Both the position numbers and the translations under genes were made by a program. Below, piece by piece: positions 1 to 13,200 of a stretch of DNA of 64,000 bases (its first letter is position 1; the number at the start of each line of letters is the position of its first letter). The notes beneath the pieces were generated by a model, which did not search any database, was not told where the DNA came from, and saw only the letters and a program-made list of their open reading frames with translations. Origin of the DNA: Batillaria attramentaria (taxonomy: Eukaryota > Mollusca > Gastropoda > Batillariidae); contig JACVVK020000039.1 in the NCBI GenBank assembly GCA_018292915.2, positions 108,501 through 172,500 on the forward strand. The letters run 5' to 3'.

Positions 1-1268
1 ATGTCGTATAGAGCTCTTTCGCCGTTGCGTATCCCGTTGCACACGTTTTGCTGTGCTGGCCAATGACAGTTGAGATAACTGGCGACTGCTGGAGGACAAG
101 CAAACAGTACGCCAGAGGAAAAGCACGGCCCTGTCCGCCACGCAAAGTGAAAAGCTCTATACTTTTACTGTCGGCTAGGACATTTGTCCCACGGACTGAA
201 CAGAAGTGACAGGCTAGTTACAGTCACCGATATTCAATAAATAAGTCGTTTTCTGGGACACGTTTTCCAGTCTGGTCGGCACTTCCAACGATACAGCGCC
301 GTCTAAAATTAGAACACAGTCATAGGCCCACCCGGCTTTCCGTGCAATATAACTCCAACGCTGACCTGGATACAGGCCTCTGATGTATTGTCTTGACATG
401 TCTCGCTGGTTTTGGTGCACCAGGTTACACGCAAGCATTATACCTCGACGTTGTTTCATAACCTATGCGCGCTCGTTGAGGCTTTAAGTTTGATGTGTCT
501 TTGAGAAGGTATTTTGTTTCCTGTGTTAAAATAGTTACAGTTTTATGATGGTGCTTAACATGGCGTAGGGATAGGCAAAAATGAGAGAGGGAAGAAGGGG
601 TGGTTGGGGGGGGGGAGGTGTGCAGGAAGTGGGTGGAGGGGTTGGAAGGGTCATGGGAAGAAGCTGTCGGTCACACAGAGAGGCCTGAAAATAGCATGAA
701 GATGAAACGGGGATGTTTCCGCACTGAAATGCCACCGACGGCTCGTTCGCCATAAATTCAAGAACGAAACATTCCCTTGATGTGTTGAAAAATGCTTTCA
801 AACACGATGTTGCTCTGAACTGTTCTTATCCTCGACGTTTAAACCAAGAAAAACATACGACATAAAACCTACCATCTGAATTTTTGGTATTTCATTCCAT
901 TAACTCCATTTCCTTAGTAAGGGAACTGCACGCGCCCTCCCTGGGGGGAAATGAAAGCGACCGAAGGGCGCCATTACAAGGCCGACGCCTCGTTTTTTCC
1001 CACCCTCTTTCCTGCAAGCGAGTTTGAAAGGACGGTGTCGGAATTCCGGACAACAATTTTTTTTTTTGCAAACAATAATTTTGTCGCCATACTGACTCGA
1101 AATATTTTTTTTTTCCTAAACAAATTTTGTTACCATTCCCTACAGATATAAACACACGAAATTGAAGGAAATTGCTTTGTGTTGATGCACATTAGGACAG
1201 ATAGTCGCAAGGTTTCTCTGAGTAGCAGGGTGTCTTTTATTGTAGTTACACTTAGTGTAACTTGTCCA
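1..1268. other. NAV intron, nothing recognised
   Basis: Unique-looking sequence with T- and G-runs; short open frames on both strands show no known motif. Confidence 0.6.
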
Positions 1269-1397
1269 GGGGTGCCGGGGTGGTAGAGCGTTGGACTTCT
1301 AATGCTCGGGTCGTGAGTTCGTATCCCGGCTGGGGCCAGATATTTGTGCTGGCTTTTTCATCGTTGCCCCGTCTTTGATATCACCCGTCCATGACAG
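1269..1397 (+). mobile_element. SINE family A (tRNA-Arg-like), partial
   Basis: Carries gtagagcgttggacttctaa and the B box gagttcgtatcccggc, then gccccgtctttgatatcacc; the 3' part is replaced. Confidence 0.85.
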
Positions 1398-1765
1398 TCA
1401 AGAACACATCAAATCTGGCTGACCTGGCAGTCTGACTGAATTGAATAGTGTCCAGCTTTACTTTTCAGTTAGGGTACCTGCCCCCCCCCCCCCCCTTCCC
1501 CAACTTGCCTTCAGAGCTGTCTCCAGTCACTCTTGTGGTGAGAACAACCAACACGTCATCCGCATCCACAAACGATGCTGTATCCTGATCTGTGTTCAGC
1601 AACGTCAAGCTGGCTGCTGGATTTCCCTGTGTTGTCTGGAAGCCACTCAGACAGTGGCCGGAAGAGAATACTGTCAGGGTATTGACGTTAACTAGTTTAG
1701 AAACAAAAACCGTTTTACAACATCTGCGGTACCCAAAGTGGTCCTTGATTTTTTTAAAATGTATT

Positions 1766-1948
1766 TCCTTTCTTTCCTTTTCTGTTCTTTTCTTTCTGTC
1801 CTTTCTTTCCTTCTATCCATCTTTCCATCTTTCTTTCCATCTTTCCTTCTTTCCTTCCGTCTTTCTTTCTTTCCTTCTTTCCTTCTTATTTTCCTTCTTT
1901 CTTTCCTTCTTTCTTTCTTTCTTTCTTTTTTTTCTCTTTCTTTCTTTG
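1766..1948 (+). repeat. Polypyrimidine (TTTC/CTTT)n
   Basis: About 180 bp of T and C only, in NAV intronic sequence. Confidence 0.95.
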
Positions 1949-2439
1949 ATGTTTGATTATACAACTGCGGTATCTAGAGTGGTCCTTGATTTTATTTATT
2001 CATTTATTTATTTGTTAATGTAGTTACTTACTTAGTTTATCTTATTTCTGGACGAGTGTAGATGGTTTTTGGTCAACAACTCATGTTGAGTGGTTCACTT
2101 ACTGTCTGGAAGCCACTCAGCTGGTGGCAGGAAGCAAGTAGTGGAGTGTATATGGGAGGGTTTTTGATGTGGATTTTATGGCCGATAGTTCGCCTGACTA
2201 ATCCTAATAGATGGACACAGGGAGAGATGCCCGTCCCCTGGGGAGGGGAATCGGGAGGGGGAGCTGCACTGGCGTGCGATCGACTCCCTGACCCAGACGG
2301 TCAGGTCAGTGACGTAAATTGGCTCGACCGCCATCTTAATGGGTCGCTGTTTACTATACCTCCTCCCTCTTTTCGCGGACTCCACACCCTCATACCAACC
2401 CCCTCCCACCCTTTGAGTCCCTCCCTCCATCCTCCCCCA

Positions 2440-2720
2440 CTTTCCTCCTCGTCTTCCTTCCTCGTCCTACCGCCGAACACCCCCAGCAAATATTCGATCT
2501 ATATTCTTCCTTTTTTCTCTTTTTTTTTTCACCACTTTCCTCCTTGTCTTCCTTTATCGTCCTACCGCCTACCTCAGCAAATATTCGATCTATATTCTTC
2601 CTTTTTTTTTTTTCTTTTCTTTTTTTCACCACTTTCCTCCTTGTCTTCCTTCATCGTCCTACCGCCTACCTCAGCAAATATTCGATCTATATTCTTCCTT
2701 TTTTTCTTTTTTCCCCCCGT
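2440..2720 (+). repeat. Three-copy tandem repeat of 91-97 bp
   Basis: cagcaaatattcgatctata recurs at 2484, 2575 and 2672, each followed by T-rich sequence and caccactttcctccttgtct. Confidence 0.85.
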
Positions 2721-2729
2721 TGGGGGGGG

Positions 2730-3931
2730 GGGAGGGGGGCAAGGTCACAACCTTAGGAGTCATTCGATCTCCAGTCTGCCTTTCTTGTATGCGGAACATA
2801 TCAGAGCTCAGTGCGAAAGTTCGCAACGGATTTCGTCCTTTCAGTCCTGGAGGTGGCAGAAACATTGGCACCTCTGTAATGCCCCTTTCAGCGTTCACCG
2901 CTTGACACTGGCGTTTGTGTCCAGCACTTACAAGCGAAAGGGAGATGTGATGGGCCTGGGGTTCCACACCAGAAACAGCCCGGCTTAGCAGGAGATCGTT
3001 TCATGGGTTGTAAATTGGTGTTAATTGTCGTAGAATGCATTTCCTGGGAAGGTCAGGGCATCCTGAAACGGGAAGAGATAGCCAGGATCTCGGCTCGGGA
3101 AGTGACCTTTATCAGCTCAGGGACTCGGGTTATCAATGACGGTAGCACTTCCTCCCAAGAGATTATCTCTGGTTTAGCGTTTTTATTGCTGATTTCAGTC
3201 CATGTGGTCAGACTTATCATCAGAACAGGTGCTCAAGTGTTTTGGTTTGCATTTTTGGATACATGGTTGGAAAACTGAAGCTGTTTCTTGAGAACAAAGC
3301 GTATCAATTGGTTATTCCTTGAGAACTTGTTCACAGGTTTTGTCTTTCTTGTGTCCTGGGTTGACGTTTTCGTTCTTCTTGTTGCTGCTGCTGGATTTTG
3401 GTTGGTTGGGTTTTTTTTTTAAATGTTGTTAGTTGTTTGTTTGGGTTTTGTCTTTGCTGAGTCTTTCCATGTTGGTGGTTTTACTTTTGAGGCGGCAGCC
3501 TTCTGTAGCAGAACTTGTCATGTACTCACCTTCAGACTGTGCACAGAATACTCAAAGGAGCTCGCTGCACCAAGTAAAATGTGACGTGTGAATAATGTCA
3601 TAACTATAAGCAGACTGGCGAATACTGTCATAACTATATTCTATAAGCAGACTGGCGATGTACTGTAGCAGAAACTTTTCTTTCTTTTTTGGCCCCCTAC
3701 TCTCAACTCTTTGCCAGTGGTATTCTTCCAAAGTTTTTGTTTAAATCTATAGAGGGTTCGGAAACTGTTGTTGTTCTTGTCTTGTTTGTTTGTTTTTATG
3801 TTTTTTTTTCTTGTTGTTGTTGTTGTTTGGGGGGGGGGGTATTATTTCCTGTGCTATGACGAGGGGTTAAAAGCTTCATTGGCATCGTTCATGCTTATCG
3901 TGACCATCCCCTTTCTCTGTCTCTGTTGCAG
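2730..3931. other. NAV intron, nothing recognised
   Basis: No exon or repeat family seen up to the acceptor at 3931, apart from T/G-rich runs near 3770-3840. Confidence 0.6.
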
Positions 3932-4015
3932 GCCCATGTTGTGTCTGCGTTTGAACAGTCGCTGGCCAACATGACCGCCAGGCTGCAGGCGCTGACAACC
4001 ACGTCAGAACAAAAG
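3932..4015 (+). CDS. NAV: NAV exon a (coiled coil)
   Basis: This exon has 28 codons in phase 0 at both ends, with acceptor ctgttgcag and donor AAG|GTACAG. It encodes AHVVSAFEQSLANMTARLQA..., a heptad-rich start of the NAV coiled coil. It is the first NAV exon visible; nothing coding was recognised between 1 and 3931. Confidence 0.9.
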
Positions 4016-7000
4016 GTACAGGTGCCTCACTTGCTTCACAAGTCCTCCCTCAAGGTTGGCCACATTTGTAATAACTCGCACGGTCATTCTCGTCCTCCTT
4101 CTCCTCACTTACGTGTTTACTGTACCACACTGTACTATTGTCGTGTACCTGTATCGTATCAGTATTAGTACTCTTTAGCGAGACACAGGCCAAGGGGACT
4201 TCAAAGTGTAACGAGCCGTACGTGGTGGAGTCGCTTGCTGAACCATCGGGGATGCGACGAGGAGTGCGGTCCCCTTAGCCTGTGCCTGAAATGTACACTT
4301 GTACCACACTGTACCACACTGTACCGCTCTCATGTACTTGTATCGCATCAGTGTGATGTTAGTGCTGTCTGCGCCGAGGCACAGGCCAAGGGGGCGTCAT
4401 AGTCTAACAGACCGTGGTGGAGTCGCTCGCTGAGCCACCGGGGACACGACAAGGAGCGAGGTCACCTTGGCCTGTGTCTGAAATGTGTACTAGACCAAAC
4501 CACTTTCTTGTACCCGTATCGTGTCGTGTCGTGTCGTGTCGTGTCGTGTCGTGTCGTGTCGTGTCGTATCGTAGTACATAGTGCAAGGCACAGGTGAAGG
4601 GGACCTCAACGTCTAAAAGGCCATGATGGGTCGGTCACACAACGCACTCGCTGAGCCACCGAGGAATACGACATGGAGTGAGGTCCCTTCGACCTGTGCC
4701 CGAAATGTATCTATGTGTATAGAATTGTAATTCAGTGCACGTGCATCACGGTAGCGATTGTGTTAGTCCTGGTGTAGTTCCGGCTCGTGTTCGTGTCGTA
4801 CACTGTAGCCAGTAGTCATAGTTCTGGTAGTGTGAGTAGTAGCAACATTCAGGGCTTAGAAATGTTCCACCTTTTGGCTGATTTAATAATAATAATAATA
4901 ATTAATGCTATTCGCAGGGCGCATTTCTTTAAATATAACTCAAAGCGCCTATCACCCACTCGCTCACTCTCACGCACGTTATACAACGATGAATGGCTAA
5001 TGAAACTGAAAATTACTCAGTTACTTGTGGCCTCACGCCCTTTCCACTGTACGTTAGCTAAAAATGTTAACACCCCCCCCCCCTCTCCCCTAAGTGTGTT
5101 TTCTCTTCTGAAACACTTGAAATCTCTGAAATCTCTTGAAAACTCACCAAACTGCACAGATTTTAGTCAAATTCCAAAAATACTGTTTCCTCCTGTTGCA
5201 CCAGATCATGCCAAAATGCACCATACTGCACAGGTTTTAGTCTAAGTATAAAGAAAAATAGCCGGGGAAGCATCCCCACAACCCCTCGCCCTCACCACCA
5301 CCACCACCACCCTCCACCCCCACCCCCACCCCCACCCCCCCCTCCTGACACCCCTAGCATAATGTGTCTGCTTTGTAGACGCGCTCTCATGTTTTTGCCA
5401 TTCAGACACTGAATCCTTTTAGATCATGGACCAATTCATTTTAAGCCCTGAACATTATTTTGTAGTGCAGTATGCTTCGCACAAGTACAGTAGTTCATTA
5501 TTATTATTATTATTTGAAGATCACTCTGTTCACTTACACTTAAAACTGAACGGCATACCAGCTGACGGGGAACTAAGTTTCATCCATTCTACCCTGAGGG
5601 TTATAGCCCCTGAGTGCACTGCATGGGCTCCTGAGGGGTGCAGACAGTCATGGCACCAGTTAACAGTGACCTCATTTGTTTGCCTCTATCTCAAAAACGG
5701 TTCATTTGTTTTCAATACAATTTTGCACATTGGTTGACCAACTGTTCCAGTTACTGTCTGTAGAATTGTATTTTGTTGACATTATTATTATTATTATTTG
5801 TTTGTTTTTCCTTCTAACGAGATTGTGCGCTGTTGATTAGAGACTTATGATCATGACTCTTCCCGTCTACACTTCCTGTTTGGGGTGTGTATGGAAAGAG
5901 GGGTGGGGGGGGGGGAGATTTCATAGTGCAAGTTGTAGGTGAAAAACAAGCGCCGATTATTCGGTGCAGAATTTGAGAAGCGAAGGCAATTTATAGACCG
6001 CTTACAGCAAAATTCGCAACGCGCCTCCTAAATTCCTTTGGTATTCCAACGCGTCAAAATATTTTAGGTCTGATTTGCCAAGTGCGCCAGCAAGAACTTG
6101 AACCCGTTCACTCAACATGTTTGCTGACTTGCCACGCAAAGTTAATCTGCCTTACCCGTATTTTTCCAGTTCCTTCTGTGTTTCCACTCTGTCGTCCCAG
6201 TACGTAGTTTCCATAATAATTATGCACTAGTCGCTAGCATTACGCTACATTGACAATAAACGCTCTGTTTCCACGTTTGCGCTATTTGTCCAACGGTACA
6301 TATATTTTAATTTTTCTTTATTTTAGGGTTTTTTTTTGTTTTTTTTGTTGTTGTTGTTGTTGTTTTTTTTTTTTTTAAATTTAAGGGGGGGGGGGGGTTC
6401 AAGTAGTAGGCACACTTAGACGCGAATTAGTCTTTGTTGCTTGCGCGGCGTGAAGCCCGGAAAACTCACTCACTCACTTTACGAGGCCTCAAAGAATCCA
6501 GCTTACGTTTTGGAACAGTTTCTCTAGTGAGTGCGCCTGTACGCTGAAAATTAGTAGAGCTCTTCATGCGATACAGTGCTATTTACACTTCGCGCGAGCG
6601 GTCGAATATTCAAATTCTACGACTGAGCAATTGGTCTTGCCGACAGTCGCGAATTCGTCCTTGGTGCTTGCGCGGCTTACAGCCCGAAAAACTCACTCAT
6701 CCTGTTCTTTCCGACAAGACTCGGTCTCACTCAGTGTGTTGTCGGCGTCATTGTGTACCTTTCAGTTGGCTTAATGCCAGCATTTGAGATGCTGTCACTG
6801 TGCAGGTGTCTGCGTGATGTACTGCTAGACACACCAGAACAACTGAGAACGATCTGAGAGCAGAAAAATCTTAAATACTGGGCCTTGAAAGCCTTCTTCG
6901 ATGCAATGCCTTTTCACGCCTGGTTTTGTTGCTTTTTTAAATTTCTTTTTGTGACATATGCTGAAAATGAGAAATGTTCGCCCCGTCTGATGTATCAGAA

Positions 7001-7800
7001 TAGTATTCAGACATTCGACAAGACACGCATATCTTCACGTAATTCTTCCCAATGAAAATTCAAATGCGCCCACGGACATGCCGGAACGTGTGAATCACCA
7101 CTTTGTGGGCCGGGAGTTTGGTCATTTGCGTCTGATGTATGGCGACCAGGACCCCTGGAAATGACATGTACAACTCGAGCTATTTGTCCGTGTTTGTGAA
7201 TTATGACGCGCCAGTTGACAATCGTCGCCGGGCAACCGAATGTTGGCCACTCTCCATGCAGATATTGGGCGAGTTTAAAGCCTCCCTATGCGTTTACAGC
7301 ATACAACAACCTTGAAGGAAAGAGTCTGCCTTTCGTATGCAATCCGTATGTAATCCGTGAACCTAAAATGTGAACAGGTTGTATAAATTAGATCCCGGTC
7401 ATGTTGTTCTTATTAGAGGTGCATGCTACTATAACAGTGTGTATTGAGGTGGGGAAAAAAACCCTGTTTCTTCAAACTTGGAGGTGGCAGAGTCATATTA
7501 GTGTCAGAAAGACGTGTTATGTACATTTTGTTGCTGTCGTTCACATTTCATCGATTGAATGTTTCATGGCACGGGCAAAGTGAGCGTGCCTTTAACGCCT
7601 GGAGTTTTATAGACCTGTGGATACAGCACGAGTATGTGCATCGCTCTCTGGTCATTTCTTACAACCGTCGTTGGCTCCGTGCCAAATAGCAGCCGCAGCC
7701 GGAATCAATGGCCTTCCCACACACACAATAATATATTGATGCCCTCTGGAGTCGAGTGATGCCGCCCTATTACAGCCCCCCTTCTCCTACCCCCCCCCCC

Positions 7801-7857
<57 letters not shown>

Positions 7858-8635
7858 CATCATGCCTTCGGGAGTTATTACGTCGGAATGTTTTCTGGAC
7901 CGAGATCAAATCATGTTTGTCTATTTCCGTGTGAACTTGTTGGCCGAATGTCTGACAGCTGTGGCGCAAACATTTCTTCTTTCTATTTCTCTCGTTTCCT
8001 CTCCAGAACCCCCACCAAAAACCCCATACCCCCCCCCCCCCCCTCCACCCCCCTTCTCCTTCTCCTCCCATTCCCACATTCTTCTTTCGTTTCTTAGCAT
8101 GTGTACCTGAATGAAAAACACGCTGACAGATGATGGGGATGAAAATTGCAGTATACCCCCCCCCCCCCCAATATCGGAATCGGATATGGGTCAGTTTCTC
8201 AAGTAGTTTTCAGCGCCCCCCCCCCCCCTTCTCAGAAGGTGCAAACAAGTTTATCGACGCGAACTGTCGGCATGAACGCCACGGCACTCACTACATGAAG
8301 TGGACGTTTCGCCCACTTGGCGAAATAGCAGGCCTTTGAATCGCGTGTTTCGGCGATGCTGACGCAAACTCCTGCCTCTCTTTTGGGTTTAACGATGTCT
8401 GCGGCATTTGCCTCACACTTAAACGCGCTGGGGACATCGGTCTGAATGGGAAGACTGGGCAAACGACGACATTTTCGGGTTTTGAGGCCTGTTCCTGCTT
8501 GAGGAAGCTTTTAACTTGATTTACGCTACATCTGAACCAGCGGGTGAAATTGATCGGACCATTAATTTTCATGTTTTCAGAGAACTTCGGGGGAAAAAAA
8601 AGTTTACTACGGTAGACCTATCTTTTCTTGATAAA

Positions 8636-8704
<69 letters not shown>

Positions 8705-10266
8705 ATTGACGCCAGGCCCACCCACCCCCCTCCTCCGCCCTCCTCCCCTCCACTCCGAATTGACGCCACGCCCACCCACCCACTCCTCCCCTCCACTCCC
8801 CCCCCCCCAAAAAAAAAAAAAAAAGATGAAACTGTTTTGACAGAATCAGGGCTGACACCGTTACATAGCAGGGTTAGTTATTGCATGATATTACCCACCA
8901 ATAGGACCATGTGGACCACGCGTGAACAGCAGGAAGGAAAGAGAAGGGGGAGGGGGGGGGGTGGTGGTGGTGAGAGGTGTGACTTACCATTCCATTTCAA
9001 GGGTGGTTTTAAAAGACGAAATCACTAGGCCAAACGCCAAGTACGGATTTTGGTCGGTACGGGATCGAACCCACGACCTTCAAGTCAAGAATACGATGCT
9101 CATTTCAGACATTTTGCTCCCCCAGCGACCTTCCCATCATCAGCAGACTCCACATGCCAGTACAATCAGTATGTTCAAGTGAGCCGTATCGATTGATCCC
9201 TTGCCCTGGAACTGGAAAGCTTTTGTTTCTGGCCGGACAGTGAGAGGCCCCTCTGGCCATTAGCTCAGCAACTAGGGTGATGTAATCAGTATTGACACTT
9301 CAGGGCTCCCCCTGTCCAATTACCTCCCCTACTTCTCGCGGCGGGGGACGACGAGTGCCGGTCCTATGTTGACACCATTGTTCTAGTTTGTAGGAGGCGG
9401 GGTGGGGTGGGGGTGGGTGGGTGTTTAGGGGTTTAACGTCCTTTTCCACCACATAGGGTGATATCAAAGACGGGGCAACGATGGAAAAGCCAGCACAAAT
9501 ATTTGGCCCCAGCCGGGATCGAACTCACGACCCGAGCATTAGAAGTCCAACGCTCTACCATTCGACCACCCCGGCTTGTAGGAGGCACTTTGCAAACGGA
9601 ACAGTTAGTGTAGAGTTTCTTTACCGTCGGTTCTTTTTTGCCGCGGCGTGTTGCCGATAATCGCGTTGTCTTCCTTGCTGTTGCTAATGATTACTTGACA
9701 TTAAAGCGGCCAATGCTAGCATTTTTATGCTCATAGATCGTCTTGACCAGTTTTCGCGGTATCTATCCTAACCCGCTAGGACACCTGGAGAGAGACAGCG
9801 TCAGTGATGCTGGCACTGAGCCAACAGAAGCGTACTCGATGACGCGGCGACGAGACTGAGCGCTCCAGTAGTGTAACAACAGTCGTAGTCTGAATGTTCG
9901 ACAGCTCGAGAAAACTGTAAACAACAATGTATCGCATTAAGAGCTGTACTAATCATCAAGTTAGAGTATTTCGGCCGCACAGGGGCACTCACGGGCGAAA
10001 CTGTTTCAAAACGTAAGCTGCCTTAGCAAAGATGGAATTATCTCGTTTACGGCCTCGGGTTTTTCCGGTGCTATGGCCTTTTTGCTCTTGTTGTTTTATG
10101 AAGTGGCGTAAAATAAAAATAAAATTTTAAACATTATGCCCTCCGCACTTCCATCCGTTACTTTCAACAGTGTTTTATTGTTAAGTTACTGTAAATAAAC
10201 ATTTATCACTGTTTTCATATAATTTTATGTTTATTTGGAGAAACCCTCAACCCCCCCCCCCCCACC

Positions 10267-10299
<33 letters not shown>

Positions 10300-13200
10300 C
10301 ACTACCACCACCATCAAACTCCCAAACCACGATCATTATTTTGTGTGTGCTGCAGATTTATTTTTAGCAAGCACTCGTTTTGCGTTATGTACCAAGAGGC
10401 TTGCAACGTTCTGGTAATTTTTAGCTTCACAAATTCACATCCAGCACATCGCAGGCCTTAAAAAAAAAAAAAGTCAGGAAAGCCGGCAAGTTTTGGCAGA
10501 GTGTTCAGTGTTAATCAGCTAATCGAGCATCAACAGCTCGCCTTGGCGTTGCGTTTCTCGGGAGGAGATACCTGTTGTAGATGGCGGGGGAGACTAGGAG
10601 CGATGAAACACGGGAGAAAGTGGCAGGCCTTCAAAACTGAAGGCAGCGTCAGAAGTACGCGCGAATGATGGAACAGGAGCGGGATCAGACCTGTCGCGGT
10701 GACTGTGGTCTGCTGTGGTACTTCCGAACAAGGTTCGGTTTAGTTCAATTCAAGGTGGCACCTCTGCCCGTACGAGCTCCACCCCCATCTCTCAGTGAGT
10801 GGGGGAAGAAGCCTGAGTACCCGGAGAGAACCCCCGACGATCGGCCCGAGTGAACGGTGCCACGTACGAGAAGGAAAAATTCTTCGCCCCGAGTGGGACC
10901 GGAACCTGACCCTAGATTTGATGGCAAAGTCTCTTAACCACAAGACCACCGACCGCCCCAAATGACACACCGGGGTGAACTATACCAAAGCAGCCTCAGT
11001 AACCTCCCCTATAATTATCATCTTTTAGACCGTTCCAATGTAGAAAGGGAGCCGGTATATTAAGCCAGATATACTTCCCGGCTTGTTTGACGGGCGCTTC
11101 TAGCCTCATGCTGCATAGACCCGGGGCACTTCCAGCCTCAAGCCGCTTTGATCGAGGGCACTTTTAGCCCCAAGCTGCATTGTTCTGTTTTGTTTTTTGT
11201 TTGTTTGTTTGTTGTTTTGTTTTTGTTTTGTTTTTTCAAGTGGTGCAGACACATTAAGTCGCGAATTAGTCTTTGTTGCTTGCGCGGTTCACTCCCCCCC
11301 CCCCTCTCAAAAATAAACAAACACTCAACTTCCGCAGAATCCGCCTTTGCAAGAAGGGCACGCGGTTTTCTTGTTTGCACCGTTGCCTTCAGTGATTGGA
11401 AAACAGAACAAGGATAATTCGCTGATTTGTATGCTAGTTGACGGACGGGAGGCGACTGCAGGAAGCCCAGCCAAAAACAAGCGGCTTCCGTCAGCAGGTG
11501 TTGCCTTTAACGCGGCATCTCTCAGCGTGTCTCGGTAAAAATGTTCGCACTCGGCTGTCTTTTGGAGGAGGAGTTTCGTTTGTCGGGGCCGGAGAAGCTT
11601 ACAGGTGAAACGATTTTGACATACACTCGCTGTATGCGTAATAATTGTCAGTGTTTGGGCGAGAAAAGATTGGCGCATTGGGTTTTATTTAGAGAAATGC
11701 GCCTTATAATCGCCATTTATTATTATTATTACTCTTCTGCTTGTTCTTCTTTCTTCTTGTCCTTCTTGTTGTTCTTGATCTTGTTCTTCTTCCTGTTCTG
11801 GTTCCTCTTGTTCTTCTTCTTGTTCTTCTTCTTGATCTTCTTCTTCTTCTTCTTCCTGTTCTGGTTCTTCTTCTTGTTCTTGGTCTTCTTCTTCTTCTTC
11901 TTCTTCTTCGGGGAGCCGGGGTGGTCGAATGGAAGAGCGTTGGACTTCTAATGCTCGGGTCGTGAGTTCGATCCCGGCTGGGGCCAAATATTTGTGCTGG
12001 CTTTTTCATCGTTGCCCCGTCTTTGATATCACCCTATGCGGTGGAAAAGGACGTTAACCCCCCCCAAACACACATCCACCCCTCTTCTTCTTCTTCTGAC
12101 CTCGAAAAAACTGATCAAAATTTAGGAAAATGTTGCACCCACAAGTTTTCGGGAGGTTATCCACTCTACCATCTGTTTGTATGAAACATTTGAAGTAAAG
12201 ACAGGTATGAAAAGTCCACCGTCCGGCATGTGGGTGTAGGGGGGTTGGGGTCTGGATTTAGTGTGGGTGGGGGGAGAGGGACAGAAATAAAGAGGCTTGG
12301 GAGAGCAGGGGGGCAGAAATCGACGCAGTTTAGTCGATGCTGGCTTTACGCAGCCGTGGAGGAAAAAAGCAATAAATAACACTGGGTTTGTTATAGTTTT
12401 TGTTTGTTTTCTTCTTTTACCTTGCTTACAATTTCTTCACCAGGAAGCGTGTAGGCGCCGGGGAAAAAAAGGGGGGAAGGTGTATCGCCGGAGGCCCTGA
12501 TCCGGAAGAATTGGATTTCCTGTAGCTACCCAAGAACGAAAAGAAACAGGGATAAGCAATGCTTAAAAAAGAAAAAAATTGGGGCTGTTCCGAGGAGGGC
12601 TGTTCCGAGGAGGGCTGTAGAATCAGAGAGAGAGAGAGCGAGAGAGAGAGAACAAAACCAAGATGCATCATTTCTTATCACAGCTGACGACCATAATGAA
12701 GAGATATTTTTTTTGTTGTTTGCTCTCACTTCTGCTCGGCTCATCCATGTCAGGCTTCGGTGTTATCAAGACCCTCAGCGATCAATCTTGTGGCGTCAGC
12801 AACTTTTTAAAACCACTTTTTTTTATATAGTTTCCTGCACTAGTGCCAAACATCCCAACATTAAAAAGAAAAAGACAAAACTGTGGTGAAGATCTATAAT
12901 TTCGTTTGCGGGCATTCTTCATCTGTCTGGCAGAGGGCGCAACAACATTTGTTTGCCAAATCTGATATCAGATGAAATTCACCTTAGGTTAGGTGAACAA
13001 CTGAAAAGACGCTTTGCTCTTTTTCTTCTTCTTCTTCTTCTTCGTCTTACTAATAAATTATTGTGTGGTCGGCGCGGTGTTTTCGTTCAGGCGATAGCCC
13101 GTTTGTATTGTTTCTTCTTTTTCTTCGTCGTCGTCGTCGTCGTCGTCATCTTCGTCGTCGTCTTCTTCGTCGTCGTCGTCGTCGTCGTCTTTTTCTTCGT

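Noticed and set aside
214..459. 81-codon - strand ORF near the left edge
   Set aside because: Opposite to NAV, no motif, and it could equally be chance.
2062..2988. 308-codon + strand ORF
   Set aside because: It spans a minisatellite and T-rich runs, has no domain, and lies in an intron of NAV.
1..3931. Extra NAV exons before 3932
   Set aside because: I looked for coiled-coil or linker frames with acceptor and donor in matching phase and saw none.
11909..11985. tRNA gene (Arg)
   Set aside because: Has A and B boxes but is fused to a SINE body and lies in many copies; acceptor pairing is poor, so it is a SINE head.
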